Shown here: positions 8,442-16,448 of the stretch, in pieces | Layout: each line of letters opens with the position of its first letter | Position numbering within the stretch: position 1 is the stretch's first letter | Assembly (NCBI GenBank): GCA_029864945.1 | Contig: JAOTSL010000011.1 | Span: 1-23,457, forward strand | Source of the DNA: Gammaproteobacteria bacterium | GTDB lineage: Bacteria > Pseudomonadota > Gammaproteobacteria > S012-40 | Reading direction: 5' to 3' | DNA: 23,457 nucleotides | Translations under genes and position numbers: made by a program | The notes under the pieces: generated by a model | What the model was told of the DNA's origin: nothing | The model's database searches: none | The model's input: only the letters and a program-made list of their open reading frames with translations

Positions 8442-8615
8442 CTTAACCTAGAATCCGCAGTTAGATTCGACTTTATAGTGCAAGATATTGATGTGCGTAG
8501 TGAATTTAAAAAATGCGTGGTCACCTTATTGGTGATCAGCAGTTTTTTAAATTGACTAGGTGTATCAAGAGCTTGTGCTAGAAATCGCGATCTAACTGCG
8601 GAATCTAGGTTTAAG
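8442..8615. mobile_element. MITE-like nested palindromic element (about 174 bp)
   Basis: Two outer arms of about 27 bp form an inverted repeat: CTTAACCTAGAATCCGCAG and on at 8442-8469, and the reverse complement at 8588-8615. The core CCTAGATTCCGCAGTTAGAT matches at 19 of 20 positions. Inside, a second inverted repeat pairs AATTTAAAAAATGCGTGGTC (from about 8500) with GGTGATCAGCAGTTTTTTAA (to about 8553) around TTATT, giving one long cruciform or hairpin. No ORF is present. The element sits in the intergenic space between the symporter and the second kinase. Its size, lack of coding and near-perfect terminal arms fit a miniature inverted-repeat element or REP/BIME-type unit; no transposase family is recognised and no clear target-site duplication is visible. 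It could also act as a bidirectional transcription barrier. Confidence 0.6.
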
Positions 8616-8676
8616 ATAGAACGGCGGACAAGGTTGCGGAGGATAACCCGCAGACTTTTCTGAAGAGGGATAAATA

Positions 8677-10257
8677 TTAATCTGGGTTACTTGCTCCAAG
8701 ATCAGTTGGCGTAAAACTAAAAAAGAAGGTAGATCCCTTACCAACCTCTGACTCTGCCCAGATCTTACCTAAATGGCGATTTATAATTCGGGAAACCGTC
8801 GCTAAACCAATACCTGTTCCCTCAAAATCACTGGAGGCATGTAGTCGCTGAAAAGGAATAAACAACTTGCTGGCATATTCCATATTAAATCCAGCGCCAT
8901 TGTCTCTAATAAAAAACACATTTTTATCTTCGGCCAACGCACCTATTTCAATTTCTATTTTGTCGTTTTTACTCGAGTATTTCCAAGCATTAGAAACAAG
9001 GTTATCAATAACAATATTTACTAACTTGTAATCAGCCACTGCGGCCAAACCAGGCTCAATGGTAATATTATTCGCCTTATCTGGCTGCTCACGTCGAAGA
9101 CTAGCAACCGTATTTTTTATAGCATCACTAAGATTCACTTCAACTTTTTTAATTTCAGTTTGCCCAGCGCGTGAAAGTGTCAACATCCCACTTATCAACT
9201 CATCCATTTTAATAGTCGCTTTCTGAATTCGCTCTAAGTACCGCTTACCCTCTTCACTGAGCATATCAGAGCAATCTTCATCTAACGCAGTACTCATTCC
9301 ATTAATAGCCCTAAGAGGAGCGCGTAAATCATGAGAGACAGAATAACTGAACGCACTCAATTCCTCATTGATTGCCTCCAACTCATGGGTACGCAATTTA
9401 ACCGTCTGTTCGAGAGTTTGATTATATTCATCCAGTTTTTGACGTGAAACACTCAAATTATTCGTCATTTGATTAAAATAATTAGCAAATAACCCGAGTT
9501 CCTTTACCAGCAAACCATCTGTCTCGATAATGTGTGTCAAATCCCCATTTGAAATTTGATTAACACCCTTGTTTAATTTTTCAATGGCCCTAACAAACCT
9601 ATCTGTGAACAAAAGTGAAAATACAACTGCAATTAGGAAGAAAAGGAGGGTAAAAGTGATAAATGTATTTTTTATGGAAACTAACTCATTTTGCCAATGA
9701 TCACGGGTAGACTGAATTTCTTCCTTGAGCACTTGAGTTGAATACCCGCATCGCAACACACCCCAAAGTTTTTGGCCATTATAAACAGCCGAACCCACAA
9801 ACATGGTTTTATCCTGGGAGTAAATAACATCAACGAGGGAACTAGAATTTGTTGCGGCTGAAAAATGCTCAATAAAAAGGTGGTTTAATTTATCCTTACC
9901 AGGCAACAAAACTACAGACCCGACCAAAGCCTGATCATTATGTGCAAACACCTGCCCCTTCAAATCGAACAACATACATTGCTTTAAGTCATCGTCCTGT
10001 GCAACAACCTGAGTAACTAATATATTAATAAATGAAAAATCAAAACCAGCGACTGCCTCATGTATGCTCAGCGACATACTCTGTATGACTGCTGTACCCT
10101 TGGCTTCCAAGGACGCACGATGTGAGTTAATAGTATTTTCTAATTGAACATCTCGCAGCTCAGTAATTTTATTCCAATAATAACCACTTGCTGTAGGGAA
10201 TAACAAACACAATACGATAACATTCATTAAAATTAAATAAGTGCGAACAGAAAACAA
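8677..10257 (-). CDS. Membrane sensor histidine kinase (HAMP-HisKA-HATPase)
   Basis: A 526-aa orthodox sensor kinase without a receiver. TM1 is at about 7-25; an extracytoplasmic sensor of about 175 aa (residues 28-197) contains FDLKGQVFAHN and LWGVLRCGYS, typical of a single-Cache or PAS-like fold; TM2 is at about 198-217; HAMP at about 218-270; a coiled coil at 271-300. HisKA reads FSYSVSHDLRAPLRAING (His309), a form common in phytochrome-like and light- or nutrient-sensing kinases. The HATPase domain has N423, RDNGAG (451-456) and GTGIGLATVSRI (480-491). I chose TTG 10257, preceded by GAGAGAATAAC; an ATG at codon 11 (10227) would cut into TM1. It diverges from the TonB receptor at 10547 and has its own promoter with operator-like repeats. 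No response regulator is adjacent, so its partner is elsewhere. The ligand is unknown. Confidence 0.93.
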   Translation of the reverse strand: MFSVRTYLILMNVIVLCLLFPTASGYYWNKITELRDVQLENTINSHRASLEAKGTAVIQSMSLSIHEAVAGFDFSFINILVTQVVAQDDDLKQCMLFDLKGQVFAHNDQALVGSVVLLPGKDKLNHLFIEHFSAATNSSSLVDVIYSQDKTMFVGSAVYNGQKLWGVLRCGYSTQVLKEEIQSTRDHWQNELVSIKNTFITFTLLFFLIAVVFSLLFTDRFVRAIEKLNKGVNQISNGDLTHIIETDGLLVKELGLFANYFNQMTNNLSVSRQKLDEYNQTLEQTVKLRTHELEAINEELSAFSYSVSHDLRAPLRAINGMSTALDEDCSDMLSEEGKRYLERIQKATIKMDELISGMLTLSRAGQTEIKKVEVNLSDAIKNTVASLRREQPDKANNITIEPGLAAVADYKLVNIVIDNLVSNAWKYSSKNDKIEIEIGALAEDKNVFFIRDNGAGFNMEYASKLFIPFQRLHASSDFEGTGIGLATVSRIINRHLGKIWAESEVGKGSTFFFSFTPTDLGASNPD

Positions 10258-10288
10258 GTTATTCTCTCTATGTATGTTATATATTATA

Positions 10289-10334
10289 TTTATGTATGCG
10301 ATGTATTATCTTTATGTAGCGATGTATGCGTCAA
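10289..10334 (-). promoter_or_regulatory. Sigma70-type promoter of the second kinase with tandem operator-like repeats
   Basis: Reading the minus strand, TTGACG (10334-10329) and GATAAT (10310-10305) are 18 bases apart, a good match to sigma70 hexamers. Two near-identical direct repeats overlap it: plus-strand TTTATGTATGCGATGTAT at 10289-10306 and TTTATGTAGCGATGTAT at 10311-10327, about two helical turns apart. One fills the spacer and the other runs downstream from the -10. A partial third half-site (TATGTATG) lies at about 10269-10276. This layout suggests repression or activation by a dimeric regulator binding in tandem. Confidence 0.55.
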
Positions 10335-10415
10335 CAGAAAAAGAGTGTAACTATATATTATTCTCATTCCAATCATAAACTTGCATAAAGAGTAATTCTC
10401 GTCTAAATTAAGATC

Positions 10416-10434
10416 ATTAATTCTCTCAATTAAT
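10416..10434. repeat. Perfect inverted repeat upstream of the second TonB receptor
   Basis: ATTAATT-CTCTC-AATTAAT forms a perfect 7-bp dyad with a 5-base centre. It lies about 38 bases upstream of the predicted -35 of the receptor gene. Position and symmetry suit an operator for a dimeric regulator. The AT-rich composition makes chance occurrence possible. Confidence 0.45.
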
Positions 10435-10471
10435 ACAAACTAACCTAATTCTTATATTCGTTTTTAAGTCT

Positions 10472-10500
10472 TTGACTAAACGCTCTCCGCAAGATATTAA
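10472..10500 (+). promoter_or_regulatory. Predicted sigma70 promoter of the second TonB receptor
   Basis: TTGACT (10472-10477) and TATTAA (10495-10500) are separated by 17 bases. Transcription would begin near 10507 and leave a 5' leader of about 40 bases before the ATG at 10547. The -35 matches consensus at 5 of 6 positions and the -10 at 4 of 6. No Fur-box-like GATAATGATAATCATTATC motif was recognised here. Confidence 0.5.
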
Positions 10501-10546
10501 AAAACATTAAAATTTATAACAATATTACGCTTCACAGGTATTAATT

Positions 10547-12718
10547 ATGCACTTTCGTCAAAATACAAATATTTACCATGCAACGTCTATGCTAGTGATT
10601 TTATATTTCAGTTTTATTTGCTCATCACATGCAGGTTCGATCATATCTGAAGAAAATTTAAACGAAGCCAAAATCTTATTCAGCGGGCCCACAGAGGAAG
10701 ACTACTACAAAACAGATGAAATGCTGGTTTCCGCAACCGGAAGTTTAAAACCGGTTTTTCTTGCCCCTTCTGTGGCGAGCGTTATTACCAAAGAAGAAAT
10801 TGAGGCAATGGGGGCGACAACATTGGACGAGGTGCTAGAAACTGTACCGGGCTTGCATGTGGCGCCGTCTTATTCTATCGGCCCACTTACCACGAATTAC
10901 TCATTTCGGGGAATTACCACCTCGTTAACCCCTCAAACGCTTTTACTCATTAACGGCATACCTATACGCAAACTATTCAATGGCGCAAGAGATTATCGCT
11001 TTATTCTTCCAGTATCCACAATTTCTCGCGTAGAAATAGTTCGCGGACCAGGTTCTGCAATTCATGGCGCAGACGCATTTGCTGGCACAATTAACGTCAT
11101 CACAAAGGACGGGCAAGAAATCAATGGAGTGCAAACCGGCGTTAGAGCTGGCTCATTTAACAGCTATGATGCCTGGCTACAATATGGTGACAACATAGAT
11201 GGCTGGGATCTTATAGCCAGTTTTGAGTCATACATCAATGACACTGATGACAGTCGTGTGATCGAAGCTGACGCTCTTGGAACAAGCTCACCAAATACAC
11301 CAGGCGTTATCAGCGATGACCGAAAGCACTACAATTTTCATTTTGGTCTTCGTAAAAACGAATGGACAGCTAGCGTAACTGGATTAAAAATGTGGGATAC
11401 CGGTGTCGGCACTGGCGCTGCCCCTATCCTTGACCCAACCAGCCAACATGCATCTGAACGGTATATCGCAGACTTACTTTATGAAAACGCCGATTTCCAC
11501 CCAGACTGGGAAATCAACCTACGAACCAATTATTCTTATTTAAATGATGATAATAACTATGTTATTTTCCCCGCTGGCTCAACCTTACCTATTGGTAGCG
11601 ATGGCAACATAAGTTTCTCCAACCCTGTGGGTAATACCACTTTCACCGACGGATTTATTGGCAACCCTGATGAAGTGAATAAAACAATTAGCCTGGAAGC
11701 CACTGCGTTTTATGAAGGGCTAGCACAACATAAGATTCGCATCTCCACTGGCTTTCAGCAAATGAAATTTGAAGCAGCTGAATCCAAAAACTTTGGGCCA
11801 GGGATACTTAACGGAACTCAAACAAGCGTTGGCGGCCAGTTAACCGATGTAACAGGAACAGACTTTGTTTACGGGCCAAACCAGACCCGACGCCTACAAT
11901 TTATCTCAGTTCAAGACGAATGGGCGCTATCGCGCAATTGGGAGCTAACCGCCGGTGTTCGATACGATAACTACTCTGATTTTGGAAGCACAACAAACCC
12001 ACGTGCCGCACTAGTATGGCAAACAAGGTTTAATTTGAGTTCAAAATTGCTTTACGGACGTGCGTTTCGTGCACCTAGCATCTTAGAATTATCCGCACAA
12101 AACAATCCCATTGTTCTAGGGAACCCAAATCTAAACCCTGAAGTGATCGATACTGTTGAGCTTGCATTCGACTACCGGCCATTAATCGATTTACACTTAA
12201 ACGCAAATTTCTTTGTGTATGAAATTGACGGACTAATCGAATTTGTTCCCGACGATGTAAACGCGTCATCCAGTACAGCTCAAAACGCCCGCAACCAAAA
12301 AGGCCACGGCGCAGAATTCGAAATATCCTGGGCGGTCAACAATAAACTACAGATACAAGGTAATAGCGCTTGGTATAAAGCAGTGGACAAGAAAACAAAC
12401 GCCTTAGTCCCGCACTCCCCCCGCGCGCAGATATATGGAAACATTCATTACAAGTTTTTTCCCAATTGGTCTATAGATGCTCAATCGTTTTGGATCGGCT
12501 ATCGCGCCAGAGCATCCGGAGATACCCGGTCAATCAATGACTATCATTTAACAAACCTTACCCTTAGAAAGAAGGATGTTATAAAAAATGTCGATTTAGC
12601 TATTGCTGTGAGAAATGTATTTGACAAAGAAATACAGGAACCCAGCGATGGAAAAATCCCAAATGACTTCCCAATGAATAGCCGTGGCGCATGGGTAGAA
12701 ATTAGAGCAAAATTTTAA
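10547..12718 (+). CDS. TonB-dependent outer-membrane receptor
   Basis: A 723-aa TonB-dependent transporter. The signal peptide covers residues 1-29 (hydrophobic 14-25, cleavage near SHA-GS). A TonB-box-like DEMLVSATGS is at 57-66. The plug is at about 70-187: VASVITKEEIEAMGATTLDE, VLETVPGLHVAP, TLLLINGIPIR and RVEIVRGPGSAIHGADAFAG, then INVITKDG. The barrel has the usual features (GRAFRAPSILELSAQNNP, LNPEVIDTVELAFDY, VRNVFDKE) and ends in an aromatic Phe. It has no STN domain. It diverges from a sensor kinase and converges on the asparagine-synthetase-like gene with only 23 bp between the stop codons, leaving no room for a separate terminator. The neighbourhood permits a role in uptake of a metabolite made or sensed by nearby genes, but this is inference. 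The plug resembles general ferric-siderophore and cobalamin receptors and gives no substrate. Confidence 0.93.
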   Translation: MHFRQNTNIYHATSMLVILYFSFICSSHAGSIISEENLNEAKILFSGPTEEDYYKTDEMLVSATGSLKPVFLAPSVASVITKEEIEAMGATTLDEVLETVPGLHVAPSYSIGPLTTNYSFRGITTSLTPQTLLLINGIPIRKLFNGARDYRFILPVSTISRVEIVRGPGSAIHGADAFAGTINVITKDGQEINGVQTGVRAGSFNSYDAWLQYGDNIDGWDLIASFESYINDTDDSRVIEADALGTSSPNTPGVISDDRKHYNFHFGLRKNEWTASVTGLKMWDTGVGTGAAPILDPTSQHASERYIADLLYENADFHPDWEINLRTNYSYLNDDNNYVIFPAGSTLPIGSDGNISFSNPVGNTTFTDGFIGNPDEVNKTISLEATAFYEGLAQHKIRISTGFQQMKFEAAESKNFGPGILNGTQTSVGGQLTDVTGTDFVYGPNQTRRLQFISVQDEWALSRNWELTAGVRYDNYSDFGSTTNPRAALVWQTRFNLSSKLLYGRAFRAPSILELSAQNNPIVLGNPNLNPEVIDTVELAFDYRPLIDLHLNANFFVYEIDGLIEFVPDDVNASSSTAQNARNQKGHGAEFEISWAVNNKLQIQGNSAWYKAVDKKTNALVPHSPRAQIYGNIHYKFFPNWSIDAQSFWIGYRARASGDTRSINDYHLTNLTLRKKDVIKNVDLAIAVRNVFDKEIQEPSDGKIPNDFPMNSRGAWVEIRAKF

Positions 12719-12741
12719 CCGTTAGTGAAATTCGGAGTGCA

Positions 12742-14658
12742 TCACATATAATGCTTTTGCAAAAAACAAAGACTAGTCAACTCCATTAATAGCGACTCAT
12801 TTGCCACCTGCTTATCGCTACTCAATTGAGGTAAGCCATCTAAATACTTAATCAGTTTTCGATTATCAATAAAAGGCAATGCACTACCCGCATCCCCACG
12901 CAAGGTATCCTGAACTAACGCATGCAGTTTTAGATTTTTTTGTTTCGTTGAAGGCGGCGCAAGAAAAGGCTGCTTTTCTCTTTTGTAAACTTCATCAATT
13001 AAATAAGGCTTGGCCGCCTCTCTTAATATATATTTCTCTGTTTGTCCGCGTATTTTGTAATTAACCGGAAGCTTCATTACTTTTTCTATTAAATGATGAT
13101 CTAAAAATGGTGTCCTGCCTTCTAATGAATGGGCCATTTCCATTCGATCCCCTAGGTTCACCAACACATAGTTGCACAACGCTGATTTGGATAATAAATA
13201 CATGGACGCATGTACGGGTTCTATCGCGTTTAATTTTGATAGCTGTTCTGTATGTGAAAGAAACTGATGTATCGGGTGTAAGCCACCCATCGCTGATAAC
13301 GTTTGTGCATTATAAATCGTCTTAAGTGTGTCTATCGACTCGGCAAGCGGCAATAAAAAAGTGGGTTCAAACCCTAAAAGCTTCTTCATAAACTCAATAT
13401 TATCTGGCCTACCCACCGGTGTTAAAAGCCCACTGGTTTTCGCATTATTTTGCTTTAGTTGCCCGAGATACGCAGCAATATAATTTTCATCCTGCCCCTG
13501 AGCATTGTGCAATATCATATCCTGTCGAAATGCTGAATAGCCGCCAAACACTTCATCTGCACCTTCGCCTGTGAGTACTACTTTAAACCCTTGTTTACTG
13601 ACTGCATCACTTAATATAAATTTGGCAACGCTGTGTGAATTAAAACAAATTGACTCTGTATGCCAAATTGATTTTTCAAAATTGTCAGCAAGATCGTCTG
13701 AACTAACATTGACGGTATTATATTTAGCGCCAAACGCATTCGCTGCACGCTCAGCCACTAGGGACTCATCATAGTCTTTATCAGTAAAAGATAAGGTGAA
13801 AGCATCAACAGGCTGACTATGGAACTCAGATGCCATACCCAATACCGCGCCTGAGTCTATGCCGCCACTTAAATAAACAGCAACGGGGACATCTGCTCTC
13901 AAACGCGTTTTAACCGCACCCTGCAAGCTTTCACGAATACTCAGTATTACTTCGTTTTCATTAACTTTATCATTGGCGTTTGAATATTCTGGATAATCAA
14001 AATCCCAGTATTTTTTTATTCGAAACCCACTTCGAGTCGCAATTATATAATGGCCCGGAGGCACCTGGTGAATATTTTTAAATAACGTCCGATCGCGAAA
14101 GAAGAATGCTCGACTCAAATAGGACTCTTCATCCCATTGAGCAGGTACACCTGCGGCAAACAATGCTTTCATCTCTGAGGCAAAATACAATTTATTTTCG
14201 TATACCGTATAAAATAACGGCTTTATACCCAACCTATCACGAGCAGCAATAAACAATTGATTTCGGCTATCCCATATATTGAAAGCGAATTCGCCTCTTA
14301 AATATTTGAGACAGCCCGTTCCATGTTCATTATAAAGATGTAAGGCAATTTCACTGTCCGATTGCGTTTTAAAATGGTAGCCCTTTTCTCTCAGATCTTC
14401 GCGTATATCTTCAAAATCATAAAATTCACCGTTAACTACGAGCCTGACCGATTCGTCTTGATTTGATATAGGTTGCTCACCTGTATTTAAATCAATAATA
14501 CTGAGCCGTGTGTGGCCCAGTGCCACATCTTTAGTTGGCGATATCCAGTGATTGGTATTATCAGGCCCTCGATGATGAAGTGTCGTCAACCCATTTCGCA
14601 AGAGATTTTCATCAATTTCACGGTTACCTAAAGAAAAAATACTTAAGATTCCACACAT
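12742..14658 (-). CDS. Glutamine-hydrolysing asparagine synthetase-like amidotransferase
   Basis: A 638-aa enzyme of the AsnB family. The N-terminal class II glutaminase (about 1-210) starts MCGILSIF with nucleophile Cys2 and has R51 in GHTRLSIIDL, RGPD (30-33), NGEFY (76-80) and SDSE near 100, so ammonia release from glutamine should work. The C-terminal synthetase domain has the pyrophosphate loop SGGIDS (264-269), LTGEGADEVFGGY and GRTPFLDHHLIEKVMKLP; it activates a carboxylate with ATP and transfers ammonia to it. Intact Cys2 argues against a beta-lactam-synthetase-type member, which lacks it. The start is fixed by Cys2. It is the last gene of the operon with the ThDP enzyme and the two citrate-synthase-like proteins, eight bases after the preceding stop. 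This context suggests that the true acceptor is a pathway intermediate, not aspartate, though housekeeping asparagine synthesis cannot be excluded. Confidence 0.9.
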   Translation of the reverse strand: MCGILSIFSLGNREIDENLLRNGLTTLHHRGPDNTNHWISPTKDVALGHTRLSIIDLNTGEQPISNQDESVRLVVNGEFYDFEDIREDLREKGYHFKTQSDSEIALHLYNEHGTGCLKYLRGEFAFNIWDSRNQLFIAARDRLGIKPLFYTVYENKLYFASEMKALFAAGVPAQWDEESYLSRAFFFRDRTLFKNIHQVPPGHYIIATRSGFRIKKYWDFDYPEYSNANDKVNENEVILSIRESLQGAVKTRLRADVPVAVYLSGGIDSGAVLGMASEFHSQPVDAFTLSFTDKDYDESLVAERAANAFGAKYNTVNVSSDDLADNFEKSIWHTESICFNSHSVAKFILSDAVSKQGFKVVLTGEGADEVFGGYSAFRQDMILHNAQGQDENYIAAYLGQLKQNNAKTSGLLTPVGRPDNIEFMKKLLGFEPTFLLPLAESIDTLKTIYNAQTLSAMGGLHPIHQFLSHTEQLSKLNAIEPVHASMYLLSKSALCNYVLVNLGDRMEMAHSLEGRTPFLDHHLIEKVMKLPVNYKIRGQTEKYILREAAKPYLIDEVYKREKQPFLAPPSTKQKNLKLHALVQDTLRGDAGSALPFIDNRKLIKYLDGLPQLSSDKQVANESLLMELTSLCFLQKHYM

Positions 14659-14666
14659 GATATTTT

Positions 14667-15515
14667 CTACTTGTTATCCGATATTTTACGATCTGGTTTT
14701 CCGCTGTACTCTACATCAGCACATTGCAGCGGTAAAAACCCATTCGCGGGTTTATCTTTGCTATCGCTATAACAAGCCGTGACTCCACTGGCTACAATGG
14801 TAGCACTAATGCGATATACTTCTTCGCCGGTATAACCCAAGTCCGCTATAAACGCGGATGAAAAACCGTTAATATTCATACCTTCTCCAAACTCTTTCAC
14901 CAAGTGCTGCTCAATTTCGTAGGCTAGTGATAAATGTTTTCCTACTTTAAACCCAAGATTTTCACCAACTCTTTCCATTGCTTCAATACGTTCATCACCT
15001 TTTGCTATAGGCCGTGCGTACCCCATAATGACAGGTTTACCCTTAAATTTTTTACATTCAGCTTCAACAATTTCTCTTACGCTCAATCCACTACTTTTAT
15101 CTTTTAGTGCTTGCCGTATAAAAGCCATTCCCTTTATTGCAGTTTGGCTACCACCATAAGCGTACGAATCAGCACCTAATAATCCAGCTGCGGTTGCCGC
15201 CACTGGCGAAGTTTGAGCGGTGCCACCCAACGCTCCAATGTGGTTGCACCAGATTCGCGAGTCCGGCCAGCTTAAACATATGTGGCGAGCTTCAAACCAA
15301 TCCGCAACGCATTTTTCGGGTAAGCGGCCTGTCGCATTCAAAATCAACACTTGCATATAAGTCTTACTACCGACCAGGTCTTTCATCATGTCAAAGCCAT
15401 GAGAAAAAACACCTTTACCAATTACCCAACCGCCTTTCTTGCTAAAAATTTTGTGTCGTAAGTTATCCCAATACGCAATCACTTCAGCGCGATTATTCGA
15501 ATACATAGTTTTCAT
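14667..15515 (-). CDS. Citrate synthase/citryl-CoA lyase-superfamily protein, subunit B (degenerate active site)
   Basis: A 282-aa protein with the fold signature of small citrate synthases and citryl-CoA lyases. GADSYAYGGSQTAIKGMAFIRQ aligns with the SHGGAG region of the partner; MGYARPIAKGDERIEAME with the GYGHPIYKxDPR motif; and MNINGFSSAFIADLGY with the NVD...LG motif. At the three catalytic positions of citrate synthase (two His and one Asp) I read Tyr120, Arg168 and Asn216, so classical chemistry is not expected. ATG 15515 opens the frame, but ATG 15506 is better placed after GGGGA. The reading frame overlaps the preceding gene by 14-23 bases, a sign of coupled translation and a fixed subunit ratio. 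It probably forms a heteromer with its neighbour, perhaps as a binding or structural subunit, or with a rebuilt active site. The family assignment is good; the reaction is unknown. Confidence 0.8.
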   Translation of the reverse strand: MKTMYSNNRAEVIAYWDNLRHKIFSKKGGWVIGKGVFSHGFDMMKDLVGSKTYMQVLILNATGRLPEKCVADWFEARHICLSWPDSRIWCNHIGALGGTAQTSPVAATAAGLLGADSYAYGGSQTAIKGMAFIRQALKDKSSGLSVREIVEAECKKFKGKPVIMGYARPIAKGDERIEAMERVGENLGFKVGKHLSLAYEIEQHLVKEFGEGMNINGFSSAFIADLGYTGEEVYRISATIVASGVTACYSDSKDKPANGFLPLQCADVEYSGKPDRKISDNK

Positions 15516-16302
15516 CCCCAGGGAACGGCATGCTATTGAGCTTTTTATTTGCCACCTCTAATCCATGCGCAAGTATTCCCGGAGCGGTTAATAGCTGATA
15601 TAAGCCTACTCCCGCTTTTGGTTGAAAACCAAGATCACAAAACACAGCTGCGGCCAGCCCACTCTTTAACCATCCCATATTGTATGGTTGAATAACTACT
15701 GCAAATTCATTCGCCCAACGTAAGGCTTCGCCTGCGCCTTCTAACGCCAATATCATTTTTGAAATGCTGCTTGTGATGGGATCAGCCGATTGATAAAGTT
15801 GACCAAATCCTGGCGCGATGACTAAATCTTCTTTACTGTTTTCAGGCAATAATTCTGAAAGTCTATTGGCTGTCTCTTGAGGTGACTGGCGCATATTTTT
15901 ACGGATAAACCGCATACTACTTTCAACATCCCCTGCACCACCATGACTTCCAGACATTATTGATAAACCAATCGGCAATACATTTCCGGGATTCGTTTTA
16001 CTAACCGATGAATACATAGCCGCTCTGGTCGCGGGATGTCTAGGACCTGGATTTATTAGCCCAATCATTAATTTTTCTAAAATTTCTGATTGATTTTTAT
16101 CGGGAAATTCACCATAAAATAGTAAAAAAAATGTTTCTACAAAATTACAATTTTCCAAAATATCATTCAATTCATAACCATGATAACGGATTGACTTCGC
16201 AAGATAAGGATTATCATCACTCGGCAATTCCTTGCAAAGACGAGTTGGTATTTTCTTTGAGAAAATTTCTTTTCGATGCTCGGTCTTAATATTCTTTTCC
16301 AT
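15493..16302 (-). CDS. Citrate synthase/citryl-CoA lyase-superfamily protein, subunit A
   Basis: About 269 aa, the length of a stand-alone citryl-CoA lyase domain and much shorter than ordinary citrate synthase (about 430 aa). Family marks: RYHGYELNDILENCNFVETFFLLFYGEFP (an RGYPIEEL...LLYGELP equivalent), RHPATRAAMYSSV, SGSHGGAGDVE, APGFGQLYQSADP, NMGWLKSGLAAAVFCDLGF and APGILAHGLE. His121 in SHGGAG (numbered from TTG 16305) keeps the first catalytic His. The second is Gln169 (GFGQ for GFGH) and the Asp of NVD seems lost (NMG). The start is either ATG 16302 or the adjoining TTG 16305; I prefer ATG. It lies about 145 bp downstream of the ThDP gene and overlaps subunit B. It may bind an acyl-CoA or keto acid; whether it catalyses Claisen or retro-Claisen chemistry alone is doubtful. 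A complementary active site with subunit B is a guess. Confidence 0.82.
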   Translation of the reverse strand: MEKNIKTEHRKEIFSKKIPTRLCKELPSDDNPYLAKSIRYHGYELNDILENCNFVETFFLLFYGEFPDKNQSEILEKLMIGLINPGPRHPATRAAMYSSVSKTNPGNVLPIGLSIMSGSHGGAGDVESSMRFIRKNMRQSPQETANRLSELLPENSKEDLVIAPGFGQLYQSADPITSSISKMILALEGAGEALRWANEFAVVIQPYNMGWLKSGLAAAVFCDLGFQPKAGVGLYQLLTAPGILAHGLEVANKKLNSMPFPGDENYVFE

Positions 16303-16367
16303 CAATTTTACTCATATTGAATTTACAAAAGTTTCACATTGACACAAAAAGATCAACAAAACCAACC

Positions 16368-16445
16368 TCACCATCCACCGCCAAAATAGAACCCTCTACG
16401 TAGATTCCCATTAGTAGGTATTGCTCGCTTTATTCCGTTTTTCAT
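16368..16445 (-). CDS. Possible 25-residue micro-ORF between the ThDP and citrate-synthase-like genes
   Basis: The ATG follows the ThDP-gene stop codon by three bases (TAG AAA ATG). The frame runs 25 codons to TGA and encodes a basic peptide, MKNGIKRAIPTNG at its start and FYFGGGW at its end. AAGG lies about ten bases upstream, inside the end of the previous gene. The position is inside a four-gene operon whose other gaps are only a few bases, so this otherwise empty 143-bp gap is a plausible place for a small gene or leader peptide. No family is recognised; chance is a real possibility. Confidence 0.3.
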   Translation of the reverse strand: MKNGIKRAIPTNGNLRRGFYFGGGW

Positions 16446-16448
16446 TTT

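Noticed and set aside
8442..8615. An integron attC site, because GTTAGAT and ATCTAAC are present.
   Set aside because: The core sites are in the wrong order and orientation for attC (RYYYAAC at the left end and GTTRRRY at the right end are needed). There is no integrase or cassette array.
15137..15445. A 102-codon open frame on the plus strand.
   Set aside because: It lies antisense inside the citrate-synthase-like subunit B gene and has no recognisable domain or plausible start context.
12742..16445. Lasso-peptide or other RiPP cluster, based on a short ORF near an AsnB homologue.
   Set aside because: There is no McjB-type protease, no RRE domain and no exporter, and the AsnB protein has a complete glutaminase domain, unlike lasso cyclases. 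Only the micro-ORF itself is kept, as a low-confidence candidate.
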